A DNA stretch of 13,741 bases. Origin: Tardiphaga sp. (lineage in GTDB: Bacteria > Pseudomonadota > Alphaproteobacteria > Rhizobiales > Xanthobacteraceae). Shown piece after piece: positions 1 to 7,359 of the stretch (positions are counted from its first letter, which is position 1; every line of letters starts with the position of its first letter). The notes under the pieces are model-generated. The model did not search any database and had not been told where the DNA came from. It saw nothing but the letters and a program-made list of their open reading frames with translations. The translations under genes were made by a program, and so were the position numbers. Location: contig JAQGJF010000861.1 of assembly GCA_028290765.1 (NCBI GenBank), forward strand, positions 1 through 13,741, in the 5' to 3' direction.

Positions 1-1295
1 TGGTCGACGCCTTCTTCGAGCATCACGGCATCTGGCGTGCCCCTGATATGCGCGGGCTGGTGGAGGCCACCGAGTTGTATCTCAAGGGCTGGAAGCCGAG
101 GGGGAGGCGGCTGGTGGCGATCAGCAATTCCGGCGCGGTCTGCGTGATGACGGCGGATGCCGCCACCGCCGTGGGCATGCCGATGGCGAAACTGGCGCCT
201 GACACCGACAAGAAGCTCAAGGGTATCTTGCCGAGCTTCGCCACCACCACCAATCCGATCGACCTCACCGCGGCGCTGCTGTCGAACAGCAACCTGTTCG
301 GCGACATCCTGCCGGTGATCGCGGAAGATCCGGCGGCGGATGCCTTCGTGATCGGAGTGCCGGTGGCCGGTCCGGGCTATGACGTCGAAGCTTTTGCGCG
401 CGACACCGCGGCGTTCGGCCGGCAGACCGGCAAGCCGCTCGTGGTCGCGGCGACCCAGCCCAGCGTCGCCGGCCAGTTCGCCACACAGGGCACCTCGGTA
501 TTCCCGACCGAAGTCGAGGCGGTGACCGCGCTGCATCAGTTTCTCGCGCATCGCGAATTGATGGCGCGGACGCTGGCGCGCCGGGCGATGCGGGGCAAGC
601 CCGATGCGCTGCTGGCGACACCGGAAAAGACCGTGATGCTGAACGAGGCGGACAGCCTCGCGCTGCTGGCGGCGCGCGGCATCAAGGTGGTGTCGCACCG
701 GCTGTGCCGGTCGCGCGCCGAGGCGATCGCAGCCTTCGAAGCCATCGGTGGGCCGGTGGTGGTGAAGGGCTGTTCGGCCGATATCGCGCACAAGTCGGAA
801 CTTGGATTGGTCAAGCTCGGCGTCAAGACCCGTGAAGAAGCCGGCGAGGTCTGGACGCAGATGGAAGGCATCATCCGCAAGCACGGCTCGCGGTTCGACG
901 GCGTCATCATCGCCGCGATGGCATCTGGCCGTCGCGAGATCATGATCGGCGCGCACCGCGATCCGGTATTCGGTCCGGTGGTGGCGGTCGGCGACGGCGG
1001 TAAATATGTCGAGGTGTTCCGCGATACCACGCTGCTGCTGCCGCCGTTCTCGACAGACGACGTCAAGGAAGCGCTGGGCCGGTTGCGCATCGCGCCGCTG
1101 CTTTTGGGCGTGCGCGGCGAGCCGCCGATGGACGTCGACGCGCTGGCTGACATCGTCGTCAAGATCGGCGATCTGATGCGCGATCCGGCCGCCAAGGTGA
1201 TGAGCCTCGACCTCAACCCGGTGCTGCTCGACAGCGCCGGCAAGGGCTGCGTGGTGGTGGACGCGGTGGTGTTTCGGGGGGATGGTGCTGCCTGA
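1..1295 (+). CDS. Acyl-CoA synthetase, ADP-forming type (5'-truncated; C-terminal ~430 residues)
   Basis: Likely activates a carboxylic acid to its CoA thioester with ATP (acetate-CoA ligase, NDP-forming family) in the cytosol. The reading frame is open from base 3 with no start codon before the window edge, so the N-terminal CoA-binding part lies outside; full members have about 700 residues. The visible part starts with the succinyl-CoA-ligase-like fold (RLVAISNSGAV, then a TNPIDLTAALL segment typical of the family). It continues into an ATP-grasp domain: GGPVVVKGCSADIAHKSELG, then MIGAHRDPVFGPVVAVGDGG, and SLDLNPVLL near the end. The stop TGA is at 1293-1295. The gene is convergent with the glutaminase, with an inverted repeat between them. 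The substrate cannot be read from this part. A protein-acetyltransferase fusion of the Pat type is not excluded, but no GNAT domain is visible at this end. Confidence 0.88.
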   Translation, partial: VDAFFEHHGIWRAPDMRGLVEATELYLKGWKPRGRRLVAISNSGAVCVMTADAATAVGMPMAKLAPDTDKKLKGILPSFATTTNPIDLTAALLSNSNLFGDILPVIAEDPAADAFVIGVPVAGPGYDVEAFARDTAAFGRQTGKPLVVAATQPSVAGQFATQGTSVFPTEVEAVTALHQFLAHRELMARTLARRAMRGKPDALLATPEKTVMLNEADSLALLAARGIKVVSHRLCRSRAEAIAAFEAIGGPVVVKGCSADIAHKSELGLVKLGVKTREEAGEVWTQMEGIIRKHGSRFDGVIIAAMASGRREIMIGAHRDPVFGPVVAVGDGGKYVEVFRDTTLLLPPFSTDDVKEALGRLRIAPLLLGVRGEPPMDVDALADIVVKIGDLMRDPAAKVMSLDLNPVLLDSAGKGCVVVDAVVFRGDGAA

Positions 1296-1305
1296 AGCGC
1301 GAGCT

Positions 1306-1393
1306 GTAGCCCGGATGAGCGAAGCGATATCCGGGACACGACACGACAGGCAGATGCGCATGCCCCGGATATCGCTGCGCTCATCCGGGCTAC
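1306..1393. repeat. Long inverted repeat between convergent genes (REP-like, possible bidirectional terminator)
   Basis: The arms 1306-1335 and 1364-1393 are each 30 bases and pair at 29 of 30 positions (the mismatch is at arm position 17). They surround a 28-base loop. Each arm begins GTAGCCCGGATGAGCG when read inward. There is no T-run on either side, so a classic rho-independent terminator is not proven. The element lies between two stop codons (1295 and 1439), where a transcript-ending or RNA-stabilising hairpin would serve both genes. From memory this sequence type is dispersed in many copies in Bradyrhizobium and Rhodopseudomonas genomes; only one copy is seen here. Confidence 0.9.
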
Positions 1394-1438
1394 GGATTCG
1401 CGTTTGTTTCAGGTGGGCACCGCAAACTGAGCAGTGCC

Positions 1439-3376
1439 CTAGGTCGGCACGGCAAACGACGCGTCGGTAAACCCGGTCTCGTCCAGGGTGCTTTCCGTCG
1501 CGATGGTTTCGCGATCGTTCGACGTCAACAGGTTGACCCGGTTGTTGGCGACGATCAGGCGTTCGGCGAGCAGCAGCGCGAGGTTGCGCATGATCTGTTC
1601 GCCGATCCTCGGATGAATTTCGCGAAACCGGTTGAATTCATCGAGCGACACTTCCAGGCAGACAACAAGCGAATCTGCCCACACATCGGCGGAGCGTCGC
1701 GCCTCCAGCAGCGCCATTTCGCCGAATACCATGCCGGCGGTGAGCGTCGCCAGCCGGTTGCCGCTGCGCAGTTTGACGTTGACGGTGCCGCGGTTGAGAA
1801 AGAACAGCGTGGATGCCTCGTCACCGGCCGCGATAATGCGCTCGCCCGGATGATAGGTTCGCGAGGTTCCGATCGCCGCGAGGGCCGTGATTTCCTCGGC
1901 CGTCAGTCCTTGCAGCAGCGCCTGTTCGGACAGGTCGGCGGCATCGTTGCAATCGATTTCCCCGCCATAACGATAGATGATCTGGTCCTCGGCCCATTCG
2001 ATGGCCTCGTCGAGCAAATAGAAATCGCGCAGGTTGGTGATCGTACCGGTCCATTCGCGGATGGTATCCCACATCGGCGATCCGCGCTTGACGCCGGACA
2101 GCACCGTGGTGACGCCGAGGCGCTGCAGTTCCGCAATGCCTTCGGCGAGCAGGCGGGCGCCGGCCCGCGTCAGCGCGGCGACACGACGCAGATCGAAAAC
2201 CAGGAATTGCGGGCGCGATTTTCGGTTCAACCGGCGGGAGACGAAATCGATATTGGCGAAATTCAGCGCGCCGACCAGCTCGATGATCCGGACGTCGCGA
2301 TGATGCTCGTCGAGGATGGCCTGTTCATAGGGCCGGCGGCTCCGCCGCGAAGAGCTCCGGCCGATATCGTAATCGGCGATGATGCTGTTGCGGGCGTCCT
2401 CATTGCGGTTGAGCATGTGCAGGTCGAAATGCGCCGACAGCGTCTCGCACACCTTGATGCCACGGACGCTGTTGCCATGCCTGTCGAGGCGGGGCGAGTA
2501 GATGCCGAGCCCGAGCTGGGCGGGAAGCGCCGCCAGGATGCCGCCGCCGACGCCGCTCTTCGCCGGCATGCCGACCCGGTACACCCATTCGCCGGCATAG
2601 TCGTACATGCCGGAACTGGTCATCACCGACAGCGTATGGGTGATCGCATAAGGGCTGAGAACCTGCTCGCCCGTGACCGGATTGAGGCCGCGGTTGGCCA
2701 GCGTGGCCGCCATGATGGCGCAGTCGCGGGCCGTCACCAGGATCGAGCATTGCCGGAAATAGACCTCCAACACGTCATTGACGTCATCCTTGATGACGGC
2801 GGAATTGCGCAGCAGATAGCCGATCGCGCGATTGCGGTCACCGGTCAGGCTCTCCGAGGCGAACACCGCTTCATCGATCGCCAGATCCCGTCCGGCAAAT
2901 CGGCTCAGCGCCTGGCGGATGAATTCCAGCGCGCCGCTGCCCTTGGCTTGATGGATGAGGCCGGAGCAGGTGATGGCGCCGGAATTGACCATCGCGTTGA
3001 AGGGATGATTGTCGGCATTGAGGCGGATCGAATTGAACGGTTCGCCCGACGGCTCGACCCCGATGACGCTTTCGACCTGCTCGGCGCCCAGCGTGTCCAG
3101 CGCCAGGGCGAACACGAACGCCTTGGACATCGACTGGATGGTGAAGGGAATTCTGGTATCGCCGACCTCATAGACGTGGCCGTCCAGCGTGGCGAGCGCG
3201 ATGCCGAAATGGTTCGGATCCGCCTTGTTCAGCTCCGGGATGTAGTCGGCGACCGTGCCGCTGTTGTCGGCACAAAATTCTTGATGGCATTCGGTGAGGA
3301 AGCGCAGCAACGGCGGCTTCGCATCGCTCCAGCCGAGGCGCGTGTCAGGGATCTGCCCTGTCGGGTCGTGTTTCAT
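1439..3376 (-). CDS. glsA: Glutaminase fused to STAS and cyclic-nucleotide-binding domains
   Basis: Hydrolyses glutamine to glutamate and ammonia. Residues about 25-335 are a serine-dependent glutaminase: VADYIP near 42, the catalytic S-x-x-K in IQSMSK (Ser about 82, Lys about 85), HPFNAMVNSGAI near 130, ESLTGDRNRAIGYLL near 180, and MPAKSGVGGGI near 272. Residues about 360-465 resemble a STAS domain, but the usual D-S-S-G phosphorylation loop reads LTRAG, so the phospho-serine is missing. Residues about 490-605 are a cyclic-nucleotide-binding domain with an intact phosphate-binding cassette (FGEMALLEARRSA). Total length is 645 residues against roughly 310 for simple bacterial glutaminases. 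This suggests activity or location controlled by a cyclic nucleotide (inference). The ATG at 3374-3376 has a poor ribosome site directly before it. A strong AGGGAGGT lies 27 bases upstream, but no in-frame start codon exists there. Confidence 0.93.
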   Translation of the reverse strand: MKHDPTGQIPDTRLGWSDAKPPLLRFLTECHQEFCADNSGTVADYIPELNKADPNHFGIALATLDGHVYEVGDTRIPFTIQSMSKAFVFALALDTLGAEQVESVIGVEPSGEPFNSIRLNADNHPFNAMVNSGAITCSGLIHQAKGSGALEFIRQALSRFAGRDLAIDEAVFASESLTGDRNRAIGYLLRNSAVIKDDVNDVLEVYFRQCSILVTARDCAIMAATLANRGLNPVTGEQVLSPYAITHTLSVMTSSGMYDYAGEWVYRVGMPAKSGVGGGILAALPAQLGLGIYSPRLDRHGNSVRGIKVCETLSAHFDLHMLNRNEDARNSIIADYDIGRSSSRRSRRPYEQAILDEHHRDVRIIELVGALNFANIDFVSRRLNRKSRPQFLVFDLRRVAALTRAGARLLAEGIAELQRLGVTTVLSGVKRGSPMWDTIREWTGTITNLRDFYLLDEAIEWAEDQIIYRYGGEIDCNDAADLSEQALLQGLTAEEITALAAIGTSRTYHPGERIIAAGDEASTLFFLNRGTVNVKLRSGNRLATLTAGMVFGEMALLEARRSADVWADSLVVCLEVSLDEFNRFREIHPRIGEQIMRNLALLLAERLIVANNRVNLLTSNDRETIATESTLDETGFTDASFAVPT

Positions 3377-3424
3377 TCGAGAAGTCCGGTTGTCGTCGCA
3401 CTGACCTCCCTTGTTTTCACCGAA

Positions 3425-3452
3425 CTTTTACACGGAAGCCAGGTGGTGTCGA
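3425..3452 (-). promoter_or_regulatory. Possible promoter for the glutaminase gene
   Basis: On the minus strand TCGACA (3452-3447; 5 of 6 to the -35 consensus) is followed after 16 bases by TAAAAG (3430-3425; 4 of 6 to -10). It lies in the 81-base gap between the permease stop and the glutaminase start. Similar matches arise by chance, so this is a weak call. Read-through from the TRAP genes is an alternative. Confidence 0.3.
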
Positions 3453-3457
3453 GCCGT

Positions 3458-5556
3458 TCAGGACAGCAAGGGGCTCGGCAAATCTGGCGCATTTCGCCGT
3501 GCGGTCAAGAGCGCGACCAGCACGGTCGGGGCGAGGATGGCGAGACCGAGCCCGGTGATCTGCCATTGCGAAAGCGGCATGATGCCGCCGCCCGGCGTTG
3601 CCACCACGAAGCCGCCGATCACCAGCAACAGCCGCAGCGGCCATTCCAGCCTGCCGGCGCTGCGCAGGTCGCCGACGAAGGGCTGGTAGCCCTGAATGCC
3701 GCCGCAGATGAACAGGGTGCCGAAGCCGGCCAGCGCCATCAGGCCGAGCGCCGCGAAATAGGGGCTGGGACCCTGCAACACCAAGGCCGGGTTCAGCACG
3801 AAGAAGAACGGAATGAAGTAGATGATGCTGCCCACCCACATCGATTCCCAGCCGGTTTTCATCGCCGGGGAGCCGGCGATCCCGGCGGCCGCGAACGAGG
3901 CGATCGCCACTGGCGGCGTGATCGACGACAGCATGCCCCAGTAAAAGATGAACATGTGCACGGCCATCCGGTTGAGGCCGAGCTTCTCCAGCGCCGGCGC
4001 CACCAGGATGGCGAGGAAGATGTAGCAGGCGGTCGTGGTCAGACCGAGCCCGAGGATCAGGCTGGTCAGGGCGCACATTGCCAGCAGCAGGAAGGCGTCG
4101 TCGCCGGCGATCCGCAGCAGATCGTTGGCGAGGCTGGAGACCACGCCAGTCATCGAGAAGGCCCCGATCAACAACCCGCAGCCGGCGAGAATGCCGACCA
4201 GTTCGACGAAGGTGCGGCCATTGACCTCGAGGAATTTAGTGATCGTGCCGATAGTCCAGCGGGTGTCTCTGGAGAAGAACTGGTTGAGCACCAAGAGCAG
4301 CGCGGTCGCATAGAACGGGGCGTGGCTCTCGCGCTTGAAATAGAGCAGCATGATGATGAGCAAGGCGATGACGAAGATATAGTACCAGCCGTCCCTGATC
4401 GTATCCATGATCCTGGGCAGTTCCGCCCGCGGGATACCTTTCAGGTTGTGACGCGCCGCATAGGCGTCGACCTGCAGGAACAGGCCGAGGTAGTACAAGG
4501 CGGCGGGAATGATGGCGGCGACGGCGACGTCGGCATAGCTGACATTGAGGAATTGCGCGATCACGAACGCGGTGGCGCCCATCACCGGCGGCGCCAGCAC
4601 CGCGCCTGTCGAGGCGCAGGCCTCGATCGCCGCGGCATAGGACGCACGGAAGCCGCTCTTCTTCATGACGGGGATGGTCATGGTGCCGGCGGTGAGCACG
4701 TTCGAGATGATCGAGCCCGACATCATGCCGAGCAGTCCGCTGGCGAAAATGCAGACTTTCGCGGCACCGCCGCGAAAGGTGCCGCACAGTGCAAAGGCGA
4801 TGTTGATGAAAAACTTGCCGGCGCCGGTCATCATCAGCGCGGTGCCGAAGACCAGAAAGCCGATCACGGTATCGGCGAAGGCCTGGATCGGGATGCCGAG
4901 CAGGCTTTCGCCTGACAGCACATGATAGGCGGTGGTCTGCTCGAGCGTGAGTTCGGAGCCGCGGAATGGTCCAAGCCAGCTCGATTCGGCGAACAGCGGA
5001 TAGACCGTGAACGGCAAGACGCTCAGCAACAGGCTCCAGCCACCGGTGCGGCGCAGCGCTTCCATCAGCACGAACCACATCACCAGCCCGGCCGCGATAA
5101 CGTTCTTCGGCGCGCCGTCGGATTCCAACCCGACTGCGCGGCCTTGCGGATGTTGAGCATCAGCCAGATCGCGGCAGCGAAGGTCAGTATGAACAGGACG
5201 AGGTCGTACCAGGGGATGCGATCGAGCGGCGACGTCTCGGCACCCGGGAAGATCAGAAACGTGAACGGCAGCATCAGCGCGATCAGCAGGTAGAAATATT
5301 CGGTATTGAGCTGGGTGTAATCGATAAAGAAACGCAGCGAGAATTGCTGGTTGATGCAGAGCAGGATGGTCGCGGCGGTGGCGGCGACGAGCGCCCAGCG
5401 CCATCCGCCACGCAACACGCGAACGCGGGTGACTTCGGCTTCCTGCAGATTGCCGATTCCGGCGTGGGGATCCTCGAACTCGATGCGCTTCGTCATCGCG
5501 GCACCCGCATGGTCTGTGGGTGCCGCGGAATCCGGTGGCGATGAGGCAGGCGACAT
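3458..5556 (-). pseudogene. TRAP-TAXI transporter fused permease (DctQM-type), interrupted by a single-base frameshift
   Basis: Inner-membrane subunit of a TRAP transporter with small (4-helix) and large (12-helix) parts fused; about 698 residues if repaired, normal for the family. The N-terminal frame runs from ATG 5556 to about 5127 (GGWRWALVAATAATILLC, then PWYDLVLFILTFAAAIWLMLN). The C-terminal frame runs from about 5126 to the stop at 3458. It carries the family core: LLGMMSGSIISNVLTAGTMT, IPVMKKSGF, then AIEACASTGAVLAPPVMGAT. The break is at 5125-5126. On the minus strand the text reads GGTTGGAATCC, where one more G (GGTTGGGAATCC) would restore G-W-E-S-D-G-A-P-K-N without a break. The gene follows the TAXI binding protein by 45 bases, so both are probably one operon. 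An in-frame ATG at 5496 (MTKRIEF) is an alternative start. It is either a recent inactivation or a sequencing error in a short homopolymer. Confidence 0.87.
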
Positions 5557-5601
5557 GTCTGGTCCCGACGGTTGGCTGCTGGTCGTTTAAGTGAACGAAG
5601 C

Positions 5602-6768
5602 CTATTCTTCGAAGCCGTTCGACAAATTGGCTTTCTTCAGCGCCGCGGCGCGGGCTGCCATCCAGCCGTCGAGAAACTCCTTGTCGCCCGATGGTGGGCC
5701 CGATTTGCCGTAATCGGCCCAGGCGGCGGCGAGGACGGCCTGGCGCTTGAACAGGCCGTCATTATGCGCCTGATCCTCATCGGTCCAGTTGCCTGCTTCC
5801 TTCATCGCCTTCACCGCGCCGGGGTGGAACGGCACCACCCATTTCATGGTCTGGCGTTTGGCGGCGAGGCCCGCGGCGCCCGGTGCGCCGTCCTTGTAGG
5901 CGTCGTAATGGACGATCATGGCCTTGGTGATGGCATAGATCGGCTCCGGCGCCTGCGACGTGTAGGTCACGAAGATCGGGTAAGGGTAGGTGCCGAGTTC
6001 GATCGGCTTGTCCGGCGTGATGCCCGCACCGCACGTGGCCAGCAGCGGGGTGAAAAAGGCTCCGACCTTGCGGACCCGATCCCAGCCTTCCTTGTCGCTG
6101 TGGGGCATCGGCGGCCAGATGATGCCGCGCGGCGAATTCTCCAGTTCGCGCGCCGGGCCGGTGATCGTGGTAGCGAAGCCGGCGTCGGCATCGTTGTTGA
6201 TCAGGCCCTTCCACATCGCGCCATAGCTGGCGAATTCGACGATCTTGACGTCTTTCTGGGTGAGGCCGGCAAAGGCAATGATGGCGAGGGCATTCTGATT
6301 GAGCGCCGGCGACCCCACCACGAAGCCGAGCCGTTTTCCGCGCAGCTCCTTCAGCTGGGTGACGCCGGTGTCGCGCGCCACGCCGACTGAGCCGGCATTG
6401 CAATCCACCGAGCCGAGCAGCACCTGGAGCGGTTGCGGGCCCCATTCCTTGGCGCCGAACTCGAAGACGCCTTCCTGCGCGAAATACGAGCCCGATCCCA
6501 TCGCGGAAGCGATCGCGCGGCCGGCGCGCAGCGGCGCGAGGCGGGCGACGTCGTTGCCTGCGGGAAGAACGCGGACATCGGTGCCGTATTTGTCCTTCAT
6601 CATCTTGCCGACGGCGACGGAAATGTTGAACCCCGCGGTGCCGGTGTCGTAGGCGGTGAAGGCCAGGGTCGGCGGCAGCTTGACGTCTTGTGCCGATACC
6701 GCGGATACCGCCAGCCATGAAAGACTTGCAACTGCCGTCAACGCGAGCGCGCGGCCTCGATGAATCAT
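5602..6768 (-). CDS. TAXI-family TRAP transporter solute-binding protein
   Basis: Periplasmic receptor that captures a small organic acid and hands it to the TRAP permease encoded 45 bases downstream. It has 388 residues. The first 27 or so form a signal peptide (MIHRGR, hydrophobic stretch, cleavage likely after AVSA before QDVKLPP). The mature part opens with TLAFTAYDTGTAGFNISVAVG, then has a VRVLPAGNDVARLAPLRAG segment, in the position where TAXI proteins bind ligand. I chose ATG 6766-6768 because GGAGGAA (minus strand, about 6778-6772) is well spaced before it; a GTG at 6780 lies upstream of that ribosome site. The protein is longer than many TAXI members (about 320-350), with an extended C-terminal part after residue 290. 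The ligand is unknown. Confidence 0.85.
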   Translation of the reverse strand: MIHRGRALALTAVASLSWLAVSAVSAQDVKLPPTLAFTAYDTGTAGFNISVAVGKMMKDKYGTDVRVLPAGNDVARLAPLRAGRAIASAMGSGSYFAQEGVFEFGAKEWGPQPLQVLLGSVDCNAGSVGVARDTGVTQLKELRGKRLGFVVGSPALNQNALAIIAFAGLTQKDVKIVEFASYGAMWKGLINNDADAGFATTITGPARELENSPRGIIWPPMPHSDKEGWDRVRKVGAFFTPLLATCGAGITPDKPIELGTYPYPIFVTYTSQAPEPIYAITKAMIVHYDAYKDGAPGAAGLAAKRQTMKWVVPFHPGAVKAMKEAGNWTDEDQAHNDGLFKRQAVLAAAWADYGKSGPPSGDKEFLDGWMAARAAALKKANLSNGFEE

Positions 6769-6818
6769 GGGTTCCTCCACTGGAGTTCGCGGTGCGAACG
6801 GCGTTTTTTCTTGGCCGG

Positions 6819-6847
6819 ATCATGTCATCGCGGAATAGCGATGGCAA
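6819..6847 (-). promoter_or_regulatory. Promoter of the TAXI/TRAP genes with a palindrome filling the spacer
   Basis: On the minus strand TTGCCA (6847-6842; 5 of 6) and CATGAT (6824-6819; 4 of 6) are separated by exactly 17 bases. Between them lies a perfect inverted repeat, CATCGC at 6826-6831 and GCGATG at 6838-6843. It extends outward to 6823-6846 with one mismatched pair (8 of 9). A repressor bound here would block polymerase. The site is about 50 bases upstream of the start codon at 6768. The 195-base gap 6769-6963 otherwise shows only a weak 5-bp stem near 6879-6894. Confidence 0.55.
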
Positions 6848-6963
6848 CGTCAGAGGAATCTGCCGGAAAAATCCGACGGTCCGATGCGCCGGACAGATTG
6901 TCGCGGCGACCCGTGTTTCGGTCGACAGCTAAATTCCGTCGCGCGCAATCGATCGGATCGCGT

Positions 6964-7185
6964 TCAGGTCTCGATGATGGCCACGGCCTGGCCTTCGGCG
7001 ACGACGTCGTCGATCTCGACGAGAATTGATTTAAGCTTGCCCGGGGCCGGGGAAGCCACCGGGATTTCCATCTTCATCGCCTCGACGAAGACGACCTCGT
7101 CGCCGTCATTGACGTCGGCCCCGGCACTGACCGGAAGCGCGCAAACGCGTCCTGCCACTTCGGTCATGATCTTGATCTCGGCCAT
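6964..7185 (-). CDS. Stand-alone biotin carboxyl carrier protein (biotinyl domain)
   Basis: Carries carboxybiotin between a biotin carboxylase and a carboxyltransferase. It has only 73 residues, which is one complete biotinyl domain with no N-terminal extension. The attachment motif is EAMKMEI, with the biotinylated lysine at residue 38 flanked by methionines. An inward-facing half (MTEVAGRVCALPVSAGADVN) and its mirror (SPAPGKLKSILVEIDDVVAEG) complete the fold. I chose ATG 7183-7185 because GGAG sits six bases before it; the frame stays open further upstream, but that extension has no domain character. The gene diverges from the IclR regulator, and the matching carboxyltransferase lies just beyond. 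A lipoyl carrier is unlikely because lipoyl domains usually carry D-K-A rather than M-K-M. Confidence 0.92.
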   Translation of the reverse strand: MAEIKIMTEVAGRVCALPVSAGADVNDGDEVVFVEAMKMEIPVASPAPGKLKSILVEIDDVVAEGQAVAIIET

Positions 7186-7214
7186 TGCATTCTCCGAAGG
7201 CCGCGTCCGCGCGC

Positions 7215-7221
7215 ATTCCGC
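7215..7221. promoter_or_regulatory. Isolated half-site ATTCCGC in the divergent promoter
   Basis: ATTCCGC is the exact reverse complement of the GCGGAAT half-site found twice at 7300-7326. It is followed after five bases by the partial copy GCGGACA (7227-7233). It sits about 30 bases before the biotin-carrier start, where a regulator could act on that gene. The same 7-mer also occurs by chance inside genes in this window (for example near 2805, 4965 and 10394), so taken alone it is weak. Confidence 0.3.
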
Positions 7222-7299
7222 AAAAGGCGGACAACCGGCTTTCGAAGTCGGGACACGAGTGTTGTGGCGGCAGATTGCCTGAGGTAGCGTGTTCTGCAA

Positions 7300-7326
7300 G
7301 CGGAATTTCATTTCGCTATGCGGAAT
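7300..7326. promoter_or_regulatory. Three alternating 7-base half-sites, candidate IclR-type operator
   Basis: GCGGAAT at 7300-7306, ATTTCGC at 7310-7316 and GCGGAAT at 7320-7326 are separated by 3-base spacers. The middle one is the reverse complement with one mismatch. Neighbours therefore form two overlapping imperfect palindromes, and like sites recur at 20 bases (10 bases between centres), on one helix face. The array ends 33 bases before the IclR start codon, within the 174-base divergent gap. IclR-family regulators such as PcaU are known to bind triple repeats combining a palindrome and a direct repeat, so autoregulation and control of both flanking genes is a fair inference. Confidence 0.5.
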
Positions 7327-7359
7327 TAAAGCGCATCACCTCAAGAATGTGAGCAGGCC

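Noticed and set aside
536..1384. A 282-codon minus-strand frame opposite the acyl-CoA synthetase
   Set aside because: It is Ser/Arg/Ala-rich with no recognisable motifs and lies opposite a gene with clear ATP-grasp motifs, so it is a shadow frame.
1613..4915. An 1100-codon plus-strand open frame antisense to the glutaminase and TRAP permease genes
   Set aside because: It crosses two well-supported genes and their gap. It has a composition biased to R, Q, H, D, E and A with no domain or membrane pattern, as expected for the reverse-complement frame of GC-rich coding DNA.
5127..5404. An N-terminal part of the permease in the downstream frame (starting MALGARRR)
   Set aside because: This segment is Arg/His/Pro-rich and non-hydrophobic, while the overlapping frame from 5556 gives proper membrane helices. 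It is the wrong frame upstream of the frameshift.
6867..6894. A possible rho-independent terminator after the biotin-carrier gene
   Set aside because: The stem is only five base pairs (GTCCG/CGGAC), and the run of T on the minus strand starts seven bases after it, so the geometry is poor.
7186..7311. An extended N-terminus of the biotin carrier (start at 7311)
   Set aside because: The extra 42 residues have no domain character. They would cover the promoter and half-site array, and a good ribosome site supports the start at 7185.
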